A stretch of 64,000 nt of DNA, taken from the NCBI RefSeq assembly GCF_002965065.1, contig NZ_PTRE01000059.1:1-64000 (forward strand). The letters run 5' to 3'. This document shows, one piece after another, positions 19,756 to 30,336 of this stretch. Under the pieces are notes generated by a model. It saw only the letters and a program-made list of their open reading frames with translations. It was not told the DNA's origin and did no database searches. The translations under genes and the position numbers were made by a program. Within the stretch, counting starts at the first letter, position 1; each line of letters opens with the position of its first letter. Source of the stretch: Escherichia sp. MOD1-EC7003 (GTDB taxonomy: Bacteria; Pseudomonadota; Gammaproteobacteria; Enterobacterales; Enterobacteriaceae).

Positions 19756-21108
19756 TCATTTCCAGATACGTAACTCATCGTCCGTTATAACTTCGCTACT
19801 GGCTTTCATTTTCGGCAGTGAAAACGCATACCAGTCGATATTACGGGTCACAAACATCATACCGGCCAGCGCCACCACCAGCACACTGGTTCCCAACAAC
19901 AGTGCGCTATCGGCAGAGTTGAGCAGTCCCCACATCACACCATCCAGCAACAACAGCGCGAGGGTAAACAACATGCTGTTGCGCCAGCCTTTCAATACCG
20001 CCTGCAAGTAAATACCGTTCATTAACGCCCCAATCAAACTCGCGATTATCCATGCCACGGTAAAACCGGTATGTTCAGAAAGCGCCAGCAAGAGCAAATA
20101 GAACATCACCAATGAAAGCCCCACCAGCAAATATTGCATTGGGTGTAAACGTTGCGCGGTGAGCGTTTCAAAAACAAAGAAGGCCATAAAAGTCAGCGCA
20201 ATCAGCAAAATAGCGTACTTAGTCGCCCGGTCCGTTAATTGGTATTGATCGGCTGGCGTCGTCACTGCAACACTAAACGCCGGGAAGTTTTCCCAGTCGG
20301 TATCATTACCTGAAGCAAAACGCTCACCGAGATTATTAGCAAACCAGCTGCTTTGCCATTGCGCCTGAAAACCTGACTCACTGACTTCCCGTTTAGCAGG
20401 CAGAAAATCACCTAAAAAACTGGGATGCGGCCAGTTGCTGGTTAAGGTCATTTCGCTATTACGCCCGGCAGGCACCATAGAAAGATCGCCGGTACCGCTT
20501 AAATTCAGCGCCATATTCAGCTTCAGGTTCTGCTTCTGCCAGTCCCCTTCGGGTAAAGGGATATGCACGCCTTGCCCGCCTTGCTCTAACCCGGTGCCGG
20601 GTTCAATGGCCAGCGCAGTTCCGTTAACTTCAGGTGCTTTCACCACACCAATACCACGCGCATCCCCGACGCTAATCACAATAAATGGTTTGCCTAAGGT
20701 GATATTTGGCGCGTTGAGTTCGCTAAGGCGCGAAACATCGAAATCGGCTTTTAGCGTTAAATCACTGTGCCAGACCTGACCGGTATAAATCCCGATCTTG
20801 CGTTCTTCCACGTTCTGACTGCCATCAACCATCAATGACTCAGGTAACCAAAAATGGATAAAACTTCGTTTCTGCTCCACGGTTTTATCCCCTTCCTGCA
20901 CCGTATAAAGCTCGGTCACAGGAATAGCGATGAGCGGCCCAACGAGTTTTTGCGACCCGCTGGTACTTTGGCGAATCGCATCTTCCACATCGCTACGGTA
21001 ATCGGCACGTTCGACAATCACCTGCCGAATCAGCATTATCGGAATCAACAACAGCAATACAGCACCAAACAGGGTGGTCATTTTCCAGAACAGGGGGGAT
21101 TTCAACAT
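19756..21108 (-). CDS. creD: CreD, inner-membrane protein of the CreBC regulon
   Basis: The 450-residue protein has an N-terminal membrane anchor (about 8-28), a large periplasmic beta-rich region (about 30-300), then several transmembrane helices (about 305-430). Overproduction affects envelope stability and colicin E2 tolerance. It is the last gene of creABCD and is separately activated by CreB through the tag at 21170-21185. Confidence 0.94.
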   Translation of the reverse strand: MLKSPLFWKMTTLFGAVLLLLIPIMLIRQVIVERADYRSDVEDAIRQSTSGSQKLVGPLIAIPVTELYTVQEGDKTVEQKRSFIHFWLPESLMVDGSQNVEERKIGIYTGQVWHSDLTLKADFDVSRLSELNAPNITLGKPFIVISVGDARGIGVVKAPEVNGTALAIEPGTGLEQGGQGVHIPLPEGDWQKQNLKLNMALNLSGTGDLSMVPAGRNSEMTLTSNWPHPSFLGDFLPAKREVSESGFQAQWQSSWFANNLGERFASGNDTDWENFPAFSVAVTTPADQYQLTDRATKYAILLIALTFMAFFVFETLTAQRLHPMQYLLVGLSLVMFYLLLLALSEHTGFTVAWIIASLIGALMNGIYLQAVLKGWRNSMLFTLALLLLDGVMWGLLNSADSALLLGTSVLVVALAGMMFVTRNIDWYAFSLPKMKASSEVITDDELRIWK

Positions 21109-21165
21109 AGTCTTCTCCTTTGCAATGGCAGCAAGATACGAAGGCTATGTGGGAAGAATTTGAAG

Positions 21166-22590
21166 CTATGTGAAGTGACGGTGAAGTCGAAACGAGGCCA
21201 GCACGCCGCCTTCCGGCATATTGCGCAGCGTGACTTCGCCATTAAACAAACGAGCAACCTCACTGACGAACGCCAACCCCAGACCACTGCTTTTTTGCCC
21301 ATTTGCACGCGGCAAAGAGTAAAAACGTTCAAAAATACGCGACAGGGCGTAGTCAGGAATACCACAACCGGTATCCTGCACTTGAAACGTGACGTGTTCC
21401 TGATCCACTTCGGCGCTAAGCGTTATGCGACCGCTCTCGGGGGTAAAATCAATGGCGTTATCCAGTAAATTCCCCAGAGCCTGCTCCAGTAACACCGGTT
21501 CAGCAGCAACATTAACCTCGGTAGACATAACATGCAGAGTGATATTTTTTTCTGCCAACTGCACGGTGCGCGCTTCGCTGACGCGGCGAAATAATGCCGC
21601 CACATCAATAGCCGCCAGAACGACTTCCTGACGATTCTCCAGTCTTGCCTGGCGTAATAACGTTTCAACCAGTGTCTGCATACGCGCGTTTTGCGTCAGA
21701 ATGTTGTCGGTAAAACGGGCCACCACTTCTGGCGGCGGGCCTTCGCGTAAAATTTCTGCCGCGCCACGGATTGCCGCCAGCGGACTTTTTAACTCATGGG
21801 TTAACGCGTAAACATACTGCTCAATATAATTTTTCCCCTCCAGCTTCACGCGCATACTTTCCAGCGCCTGCGCGAGTTTACGCAGCTCGCTACTGCCGAG
21901 ATCGGGAAGAGGAACGGGCTTATTATCAGTGACGGAATCAGCATAGCGAGTGAGCCGGGCAATGGAACGATTAATCCACCAAACCATGCCTGCGCCAATC
22001 ACCAGTGCAATCCCCAACAAAATGGCGCTGGCCCATAAAATTCGCCGCTCGCTGCGTTTAATGACCGGAGCCATCGCCGCGTTCGGTTTGCCTACGCTCA
22101 AAACGCCAATAAGCCGCGAGCCGTCCATAATCGGTGCGGCGACATACATCACAGAACTTTCGGGATCGGCAGGATCTTGCAACGTGCTGCGCGCACCATA
22201 CTGACCACGCAACGTTAGCCAGACGTCATTCCAGCGCGAATAATCCTGTCCGACGGCTTTATTTGTCGAATCGAATAATACTTTGCCCTGCGCATCGGTC
22301 ATATAAACATGATATTCATTGCGCACTTTGTTAATGCCACCGATATTGGCGCGAAACGGGCGATGTTGTAGCAGGTTAAATGCCTGTGCCAGTCGCCCAT
22401 GCGTTGGGTCACCAGAGAGCAAATCGGGACGCGCCAGCTCTGCCAGCAACGTTGCGGTGTCGATCAACGTCCCCTCCGTTACTCTTCGTACGCCCGGTTT
22501 AACTTCTTTGACAAAAATAGCCAGTACGAACCAGGCCGCCACCGCCACCAGTAAAAAATAGCCCAGCAACAACCGCATGCCGATACGCAT
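21166..22590 (-). CDS. creC: CreC, sensor histidine kinase
   Basis: The 474-residue kinase has an N-terminal membrane segment (about 7-28), a periplasmic sensor region, a second membrane segment (about 185-205) and a HAMP region. The phospho-His lies in LTHELKSPLAAIRG (about 262-275). ATP-binding boxes are N (LGNLLDNAIDFTP), G1 (DTGCGIPD) and G2 (SSGLGLAFV). It phosphorylates CreB in response to carbon status. Its start overlaps the creB stop by one base (TAATG). Confidence 0.96.
   Translation of the reverse strand: MRIGMRLLLGYFLLVAVAAWFVLAIFVKEVKPGVRRVTEGTLIDTATLLAELARPDLLSGDPTHGRLAQAFNLLQHRPFRANIGGINKVRNEYHVYMTDAQGKVLFDSTNKAVGQDYSRWNDVWLTLRGQYGARSTLQDPADPESSVMYVAAPIMDGSRLIGVLSVGKPNAAMAPVIKRSERRILWASAILLGIALVIGAGMVWWINRSIARLTRYADSVTDNKPVPLPDLGSSELRKLAQALESMRVKLEGKNYIEQYVYALTHELKSPLAAIRGAAEILREGPPPEVVARFTDNILTQNARMQTLVETLLRQARLENRQEVVLAAIDVAALFRRVSEARTVQLAEKNITLHVMSTEVNVAAEPVLLEQALGNLLDNAIDFTPESGRITLSAEVDQEHVTFQVQDTGCGIPDYALSRIFERFYSLPRANGQKSSGLGLAFVSEVARLFNGEVTLRNMPEGGVLASFRLHRHFT
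21170..21185 (-). promoter_or_regulatory. CreB binding tag upstream of creD
   Basis: The minus strand reads TTCAC-CGTCAC-TTCAC, a perfect cre tag (two TTCAC half-sites six bases apart). It lies at the extreme 3' end of creC, about 60 bases upstream of creD, as in K-12. Confidence 0.85.
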
Positions 22591-23279
22591 TACAGGCCCC
22601 TCAGGCTATATCCCATGCCGCGATGAGTATGAATCGGTGAAAGATCGGGGTTGATGGCGCGCAACTTGGCACGCAGCGTTTTAACGTGGGTATCGACGGT
22701 GCGATCATAGGTGTCCTGCGCATCTTCCCACACGCTATCCATCAGTTGCTGGCGGGACCAGACGCGGCCCGGCGACTTGAGTAACGTCTTCAGCAACAAA
22801 AACTCATACCGCGTCAGCGTTAATGGCGTGTCAAACCAGCTGATCTGCGCTTCGGGTTCATTCAATTCAAAATGACCAATACGGATGACGGGAGATGGCG
22901 TCGAGAACTTCTTCACCCGACGCAGTAAGGTGCGCACCCTGGCGCACACTTCGCGCGGTGAAAACGGTTTAGCCACGTAGTCGTCAGCGCCAATTTCCAG
23001 CCCAAGCAGGCGATCGACCTCTTCACTTCGGGCCGTCAGGAACAGTACAGGTAACGCTGGATGGAGCGCCAGTAACTGGCGGCACAATTCAAAGCCGCTG
23101 ATATCAGGCAAACCAACATCGAGAATCATGACATCGGGAACCTGCTGGCGAGCTTTATCCAGCACCGGCAAGCCTCGCTCAAAGACCTCGACGGCAAAGC
23201 CCTCCTGCTGCAACATGTAGACCAGTGTGTCGGCTATCCCTTGCTCGTCTTCCACTAACCAGACCGTTTCCCGTTGCAT
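22590..23279 (-). CDS. creB: CreB, response regulator
   Basis: The 229-residue OmpR-family regulator has a receiver domain with EDEQ (about 10-13), Asp in MILDVGLPD and Lys in YVAKPFSP, and a C-terminal winged helix ending GMGYSLRGL. Phosphorylated by CreC, it binds TTCAC-N6-TTCAC tags. It is 12 bp downstream of creA and overlaps creC by one base. Confidence 0.96.
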   Translation of the reverse strand: MQRETVWLVEDEQGIADTLVYMLQQEGFAVEVFERGLPVLDKARQQVPDVMILDVGLPDISGFELCRQLLALHPALPVLFLTARSEEVDRLLGLEIGADDYVAKPFSPREVCARVRTLLRRVKKFSTPSPVIRIGHFELNEPEAQISWFDTPLTLTRYEFLLLKTLLKSPGRVWSRQQLMDSVWEDAQDTYDRTVDTHVKTLRAKLRAINPDLSPIHTHRGMGYSLRGL

Positions 23280-23291
23280 AAATCGCCTCTG

Positions 23292-23765
23292 TTATTGCCG
23301 CCACGGCATGACAGGCACCGCGCTAATCGCGTTTTTCGGCGAACCGTCTACAACTTTGTCGGAGTAAGCCAGATAAGCGAGCGCGTTGCGTTTAGGGTCA
23401 TAAAAGCGCACGACCTGTAACGACTTAAAGACCAGCGACGTGCGTTTTTTGAATACTACCTCGCCCTGGGCTTTACCATTTTTAATTCGATCCGACAGTT
23501 CAATCGGCCCGACTTGCTGACAAGAAATGGCCGCATCGGAGGTATCTTCTGCCAGGCCCACCCCCCCTTTAATACCACCTGTTTTCGCCCGGCTCACATA
23601 ACAAGTGACATTTTTCACATCGGGATCGTCAAAGGCTTCTACGATAATTTTGTGATCCGGGCCGATCATTTTAAATACAGTGTCGACCGAACCAATCTCT
23701 TCTGCATGAGCCAACGGCCCCAGCATTACCAGGCTTAAAGACAGAATCAAATGCTTGTATTTCAT
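23292..23765 (-). CDS. creA: CreA, periplasmic protein of unknown function
   Basis: The 157-residue protein has a signal peptide ([21 protein letters not shown], about 21 residues). Two cysteines (NVTCYVSRA and AISCQQVG) may pair in the periplasm. It is first in creABCD. The function is not known to me. It is divergent from rob with a 210-bp AT-rich promoter region. Confidence 0.92.
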   Translation of the reverse strand: MKYKHLILSLSLVMLGPLAHAEEIGSVDTVFKMIGPDHKIIVEAFDDPDVKNVTCYVSRAKTGGIKGGVGLAEDTSDAAISCQQVGPIELSDRIKNGKAQGEVVFKKRTSLVFKSLQVVRFYDPKRNALAYLAYSDKVVDGSPKNAISAVPVMPWRQ

Positions 23766-23975
23766 ATTGTTACCATTTTTATCTATTACACGAGCAATTA
23801 GTTCACCACGGTAAATAACATATTGATTAAAAACAAAATTTCAATACTTTTATTTCCGTCAAGACCTAAAACATACTCTACTAAGAAAAAAACACTGAAT
23901 GCTAAAACAGCAAAAAATGCTATTATCCAGTTACCTGATGTCAGGTGCTCGTTGTTGAAAGGATGAGGATATTTT

Positions 23976-24845
23976 ATGGATCAGGCCGGCATTATTCGCG
24001 ACCTTTTAATCTGGCTGGAAGGTCATCTGGATCAGCCCTTGTCGCTCGACAATGTAGCGGCGAAAGCGGGTTATTCCAAGTGGCACTTACAGAGAATGTT
24101 TAAAGATGTCACTGGCCATGCTATTGGCGCATATATTCGTGCTCGTCGTTTGTCGAAATCGGCGGTCGCACTACGCCTGACTGCGCGTCCAATTCTGGAT
24201 ATCGCGCTGCAATATCGCTTCGACTCTCAACAGACATTTACCCGCGCATTCAAGAAGCAGTTTGCCCAGACTCCTGCGCTTTACCGCCGTTCTCCTGAAT
24301 GGAGCGCCTTTGGTATTCGCCCGCCGCTACGTCTGGGTGAATTTACCATGCCAGAGCACAAATTTGTTACCCTGGAAGATACGCCGCTGATTGGTGTTAC
24401 CCAGAGCTACTCCTGTTCGCTGGAGCAAATCTCTGATTTCCGCCATGAAATGCGTTATCAATTCTGGCACGATTTTCTCGGCAACGCACCAACCATTCCA
24501 CCAGTGCTCTACGGCCTGAATGAAACGCGTCCGAGTCAGGATAAAGACGACGAACAAGAGGTGTTCTATACCACCGCGTTAGCCCAGGATCAGGCAGACG
24601 GCTATGTACTGACGGGGAATCCGGTGATGTTGCAGGGCGGTGAATATGTGATGTTTACCTATGAAGGTCTGGGAACCGGCGTGCAGGAGTTTATCCTGAC
24701 GGTATATGGAACGTGCATGCCAATGCTCAACCTGACGCGCCGTAAAGGTCAGGATATTGAGCGATACTACCCGGCAGAAGATGCCAAAGCGGGAGATCGC
24801 CCAATTAATCTGCGCTGTGAACTACTGATTCCGATCCGTCGTTAA
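23976..24845 (+). CDS. rob: Rob, AraC/XylS-family regulator
   Basis: The 289-residue protein has an N-terminal AraC-type double helix-turn-helix (about 1-115, with VAAKAGYSKWHLQRMFKD and FDSQQTFTRAFKKQF). It has a C-terminal GyrI-like ligand domain (about 120-289). It activates the marA/soxS/rob regulon in response to bile salts and other amphiphiles. It ends four bases inside the convergent gpmB. Confidence 0.97.
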   Translation: MDQAGIIRDLLIWLEGHLDQPLSLDNVAAKAGYSKWHLQRMFKDVTGHAIGAYIRARRLSKSAVALRLTARPILDIALQYRFDSQQTFTRAFKKQFAQTPALYRRSPEWSAFGIRPPLRLGEFTMPEHKFVTLEDTPLIGVTQSYSCSLEQISDFRHEMRYQFWHDFLGNAPTIPPVLYGLNETRPSQDKDDEQEVFYTTALAQDQADGYVLTGNPVMLQGGEYVMFTYEGLGTGVQEFILTVYGTCMPMLNLTRRKGQDIERYYPAEDAKAGDRPINLRCELLIPIRR

Positions 24846-25489
24846 CGCTGCAGCTCATCTAATGCAGGGGCGTCCAGATGCGAGATGTCCCCTGCGGTTT
24901 CAACCACCCAGCCAGACGCCAGCCACAGGCTTTCCTGATAATCCACGCGCGAAATAGAACAGTTACGCAGACGTAAGCGACGCTCTGCCCATGCTGGTAA
25001 GCCGAGAATGGTGCTCACCAGGCATCCCAGTGCAATACCGTGGCTCACCAGCAGCGATCGGCTTCCCTGCGGTAAGTCCCGGCAAGATTCCAGTGCCGCA
25101 TTGACGCGATCGCTAAGCTCCTGCATTGACTCGCCTTCAGGAATACGCCCGTCAACGGTGCCATTGACCAGCTGGCGACGCCAGTTTTCTTCTTCCTCAG
25201 TCAGAGAATCGATATTTCTTGTTTCCAGTACACCCATATTTAATTCACGCAGGCGAGAATCAAAGATGATGTCACAGCCGCAGGCCTAGGCGATGATTTC
25301 TGCCGTACGCCGGGTGCGCCCTAAATCACTACTGATGATATGCGTAATGCCAAGCTCTTTGGCACGGGTCGCCACCTGCATCGCCTGTTGCTCACCTTTG
25401 GCAGTCAGCGGGCTATCAGACTGGCCCTGAATACGTCGCTCGGCGTTCCACTGCGTTTCACCGTGGCGGACTAGGTATACCTGTAACAT
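24842..25489 (-). pseudogene. gpmB: gpmB (ytjC), phosphatase, interrupted by an amber codon
   Basis: The full 215-codon frame of this histidine phosphatase family protein is present, with the catalytic LVRHGETQW near residues 6-14 and SHGIALG later. Codon 68 is TAG at 25286-25288 (EIIA-stop-ACGCDI), where K-12 has Gln (CAG). Downstream reading resumes in frame (ACGCDIIFDSRLREL). A restart at Met 25237 would lack the catalytic His, so the gene is presumably inactive. It is one C-to-T change, otherwise intact. Confidence 0.88.
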
Positions 25490-25528
25490 GCTTTTTTTCC
25501 GTATACTGCTGTAACGTTAATTGACTGA

Positions 25529-26059
<531 letters not shown>

Positions 26060-26062
<3 letters not shown>

Positions 26063-27702
26063 GCCGGATAAGGCGTTCACGCCGCATCCGGCAATCAACG
26101 CCTGATGCGACGCTGGCGCGTCTTATCAGGCCTACATACGTTTTGGTTTTGTAGGCCGGATAAGGCGTTCACGCCGCATCCGGCAACAACTGCCTGATGC
26201 GACGCTGACGCGTCTTATCAGGCCTACATACGTTTTGGTTTTGTAGGCCGGATAAGGCGTTCACGCCGCATCCGGCAATCAACGCCTGATGCGACGCTGA
26301 CGCGTCTTATCAGGCCCACATCCGTTTTGGTTTTGTAGGCCGGATAAGGCGTTCACGCCGCACCCGGCAATCAACGCCTGATACGACGCTGACGCGTCTT
26401 ATCAGGCCTACATACGTTTTGGTTTTGTAGGCCGGATAAGGCGTTCACGCCGCATCCGGCAACAACTGCCTGATGCGACGCTGGCGCGTCTTATCAGGCC
26501 TACATACATTTTGGTTGCGTAGGCCGGATAAGGCGTTCACGCCGCATCCGACAACAACTGCCTGATGCGACGCTGGCGCGTCTTATCAGGCCTACATACG
26601 TTTTGGTTTTGTAGGCCGGATAAGGCGTTCACGCCGCATCCGGCAATCAACGCCTGATACGACGCTGACGCGTCTTATCAGGCCTACATACGTTTTGGTT
26701 TTGTAGGCCGGATAAGGCGTTCACACCGCATCCGGCAATCAACGCCTGATGCGAGGCTGACGCGTCTTATCAGGCCCACATACATTTTGGTTGCGTAGGC
26801 CGGATAAGGCGTTCACGCCGCATCCGGCAACAACTGCCTGATGCGACGCTGACGCGTCTTATCAGGCCTACATACGTTTTGGTTTTGTAGGCCGGATAAG
26901 GCGTTCACGCCGCATCCGGCAATCAACGCCTGATGCGACGCTGACGCGTCTTATCAGGCCCACATACGTTTTGGTTTTGTAGGCCGGATAAGGCGTTCAC
27001 GCCGCATCCGGCAATCAACGCCTGATGCGACGCTGACGCGTCTTATCAGGCCCACATCCGTTTTGGTTTTGTAGGCCGGATAAGGTGTTCACGCCGCATC
27101 CGGCAACAACTGCCTGATGCGACGCTGACGCGTCTTATCAGGCCCACATCCGTTTTGGTTTTGTAGGCCGGATAAGGCGTTCACGCCGCATCCGGCAACA
27201 ACTGCCTGATGCGACGCTGACGCGTCTTATCAGGCCTACATCCGTTTTGGTTTCGTAGGCCGGATAAGGCGTTCACGCCGCATCCGGCAACAACTGCCTG
27301 ATGCGACGCTGACGCGTCTTATCAGGCCTACATACGTTTTGGTTGCGCAGGCCGGATAAGGCGTTCACGCCGCATCCGGCAATCAACGCCTGATGCGACG
27401 CTGACGCGTCTTATCAGGCCCACATACGTTTTGGTTTTGTAGGCCGGATAAGGCGTTCACGCCGCATCCGGCAACAACTGCCTGATGCGACGCTGACGCG
27501 TCTTATCAGGATTACATACGTTTTGGTTTTGTAGGCCGGATAAGGCGTTCACGCCGCATCCGGCAATCAACGCCTGATGCGACGCTTAACGCGTCTTATC
27601 AGGCCTACATACGTTTTGGTTTTGTAGGCCGGATAAGGCGTTCACGCCGCATCCGGCAACAACTGCCTGATGCGACGCTGACGCGTCTTATCAGGCCTAC
27701 AA
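26060..27702. repeat. BIME array C: 18 tandem units of about 92 bp
   Basis: TAGGCCGGATAAGGCGTTCACGCCGCATCCGGC recurs 18 times, with small variants, from 26060 to 27624. Spacing is 91-93 bp. Each unit also contains GCCTGATGCGACGCTG and CGCGTCTTATCAGGC, and units are joined by CATACGTTTTGGTTTTG or variants. Two flavours (AATCAACGCC and AACAACTGCC) occur nine times each. The array occupies the whole 1.64 kb between the yjjX stop and the trpR stop, which are convergent. I see no ORF or other element inside it. Confidence 0.97.
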
Positions 27703-27704
27703 AA

Positions 27705-28046
<342 letters not shown>

Positions 28047-28078
28047 TTAGCGGGGGAAGCAAAATGCCTCCCCCGATT

Positions 28079-28096
28079 GTACTCGCTAAAGAGTAC
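28079..28096 (-). promoter_or_regulatory. trpR operator (autoregulation)
   Basis: GTACTCGCTAAAGAGTAC is an 18-bp inverted repeat with CTAG-like half sites (GTACTC/GAGTAC). It matches the known TrpR operator ahead of trpR and lies 48 bases upstream of the start, between slt and trpR. Confidence 0.9.
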
Positions 28097-28120
28097 GATA
28101 GCATATCATAAACGTGCGGA

Positions 28121-30058
28121 TCAGTAACGACGCCCCCATTCCGTGGCGCTCATCAACGTCGGTTTATCCCCCATGAAATAGCGGTAGTACGCGTCATAAG
28201 CCAGCACGTTCTTTACGTAACCGCGCGTCTCGGAGAACGGTATACTCTCGACAAATGCCACTGCGTCGATACGCCCGGCGCTGTTGCCAAGCCAGGTACG
28301 TACCCGCCCAGGTCCGGCGTTATACGCTGCTGAGGAGAAAATACGGTTATTGCCAAACTGCTGATAAACATATTGCAGGTAACTGGTGCCAATGTTGATG
28401 TTCGTTTCCGGATCCAGCAATTGCCCAGGACTGCTATAACCGGGAATAGAGAACATCTTCACCGTATGGGTCGCTGTACCAGGCATAATCTGCATCAGAC
28501 CACTGGCGCCTACCGGCGACTTCACTTTCGGATTCCAGGCGCTCTCCTGCCGAGCAATCGCCATTGCATAGCTTTGCGGGATATCTTTGCCACTGGTGTA
28601 GCGTTTGAAAAGATCGTTGTAGGCCAGCGGGAACCGCTCCTCCAGATGATCCCACAGCTTCCCGGCGATCGTTGCCTGAACGCTAAGATCCCACCATTGG
28701 TTGTTGAAAGCATACCGCGCCAGCTGTGCCTGCTCTGTTTTTGGCTTGCTCTTCACCAGATTGGCCCACTCGCTACGCGCGGTGTTATCAAGATTCCAGT
28801 ACATTAACTCGCGCACGCGCGCCATCTCTGGCCCCTGAGTCAGAGCACTGTCGACATTCTGCGGCGCTTTATCAATCTTCAGCTCATACTCTTCGCCGAT
28901 GCGTTGTGCAGCAACCATCGGGTAGAAACCACGCTGTTGCATGAGTTGATGCAAAATCTCTTTCGCTTCAGCTTCACGTCCGCGTTCCAGCAGTAAATCT
29001 GCCTGCCAGTAACGCCATTCATCTTTTTCTTTCGCTTCCATCGGCAAACGCGCCAACCAGGTATTCAGGCCTCGACGATCGCCGGTGCCAAGCGCCATTC
29101 GTACGCGGCGTTCAATCAGCGACGTGGATTGCGAGCGCATAATGGCGTCATCGCGCCATTTCGCCTGCTCATCGGTGACATCGTTGCCCATCAAACGCCA
29201 GGCGACGAGATCGCGCAGCTCCTGAGTCTGATCTTCATTAAGCTGCTGCGCCTTAACAAGCGACGGGATCATCAGCCTTGCATTTTCAGCATCCTGCCGT
29301 GCCACACTGGCAAACGCCACCGCCGCCATTTGACGGGTAAAATCGGTCGCTCCGGTTGTTCGCGCGAAGGTCAGTACCGTATTAGGGGTGTTCGCCAAAG
29401 AAATAATCGCCGAGGCGATAGTCTGGTAATTGGCAGGCATCTGCCCTGCCAGCACTGTCACCAGACCTGTGTTACCCGCTTTCATCGCCAGACGGATACG
29501 CTCTAAATACGCCAGCGGCTCTTGTTTACCTGACGCGCGCCAGACGCTAAATAACTTGTCACAAGCGTTAGGCTGACTCTTGCCGGTTAGCCACAGCTCT
29601 TTCGCCCCTTGCCAGGCTTCTTCACTCTGCCCGGTGTTCCATTTCGCATAGTAGTAATTACATTGCGCTTCGGTAGTCCCTGGCTTTTCAGGGCTAAAAG
29701 CTAACAAGCCACGCCAGTCTTCGCGTCGCGCCAGTTCATTGACGAAACGAGATTGCAGCGTGCGAGCGGGAGGAAGCGTGGGGTTAGCGCGAACAAAGTT
29801 AGTGACTGTCACCGCCGGTTGATTCATCAGGTCATCGGTGATCTGGCGGTATTCCAGGTAGGGATAAAGTGGATAATCCTTCAGCCCTGGCATCATTTGT
29901 TCGACCACATCCATTTGTCGATTATCCCAGGCCTGCTTGATTTGCGCGTAACGGCTACGCTGCTCATCCAGTGAGTCGGCTCGCGCCACGCTGCTGACCG
30001 TCAGCAAACAGACACCAGCAGCCAACAACCGCCAGGTAACTTGTTTGGCTTTTTCCAC
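28121..30058 (-). CDS. slt: Slt (Slt70), soluble lytic murein transglycosylase
   Basis: The 645-residue periplasmic enzyme cleaves glycan strands with formation of 1,6-anhydromuramic ends. It has a signal peptide (about 1-27, ending VARA), a long helical superhelix (U and L domains, about 30-480) and a C-terminal lysozyme-like domain. The catalytic Glu is in ARQESAWNPKVKSPVGASG, with GLMQIMPGTA and AYNAGPGRV motifs. It is divergent from ettA across a 278-bp spacer. Confidence 0.97.
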   Translation of the reverse strand: MEKAKQVTWRLLAAGVCLLTVSSVARADSLDEQRSRYAQIKQAWDNRQMDVVEQMMPGLKDYPLYPYLEYRQITDDLMNQPAVTVTNFVRANPTLPPARTLQSRFVNELARREDWRGLLAFSPEKPGTTEAQCNYYYAKWNTGQSEEAWQGAKELWLTGKSQPNACDKLFSVWRASGKQEPLAYLERIRLAMKAGNTGLVTVLAGQMPANYQTIASAIISLANTPNTVLTFARTTGATDFTRQMAAVAFASVARQDAENARLMIPSLVKAQQLNEDQTQELRDLVAWRLMGNDVTDEQAKWRDDAIMRSQSTSLIERRVRMALGTGDRRGLNTWLARLPMEAKEKDEWRYWQADLLLERGREAEAKEILHQLMQQRGFYPMVAAQRIGEEYELKIDKAPQNVDSALTQGPEMARVRELMYWNLDNTARSEWANLVKSKPKTEQAQLARYAFNNQWWDLSVQATIAGKLWDHLEERFPLAYNDLFKRYTSGKDIPQSYAMAIARQESAWNPKVKSPVGASGLMQIMPGTATHTVKMFSIPGYSSPGQLLDPETNINIGTSYLQYVYQQFGNNRIFSSAAYNAGPGRVRTWLGNSAGRIDAVAFVESIPFSETRGYVKNVLAYDAYYRYFMGDKPTLMSATEWGRRY

Positions 30059-30336
30059 AAGCGCATCCTCTCAGTGTAAATACATCAATGCAGCGTCATG
30101 CCGCGTAATAGATTTATGCTAACCAGTCATTGCCGTTTACGCCACGTTACGGACACTTTTTTACTTTTATACTCTAAATAATTCGTGTTGCAGGAAGGCG
30201 ATAAGTGAGTGAGTCCCCAGGAGCTTGCAGAAGTAAGTGACTGGGGTGATCGACCGGCTGGGATTAGATAAGGAAAAAGGCTACACTTCGCCTTTGAAAA
30301 CCCATCATCACGATAAACATAGAGGCGAAGTCCAAC

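Noticed and set aside
24842-25237. Considered as an independent 131-residue phosphatase gene
   Set aside because: It is the in-frame remainder of gpmB after the amber codon and lacks the catalytic RHG motif.
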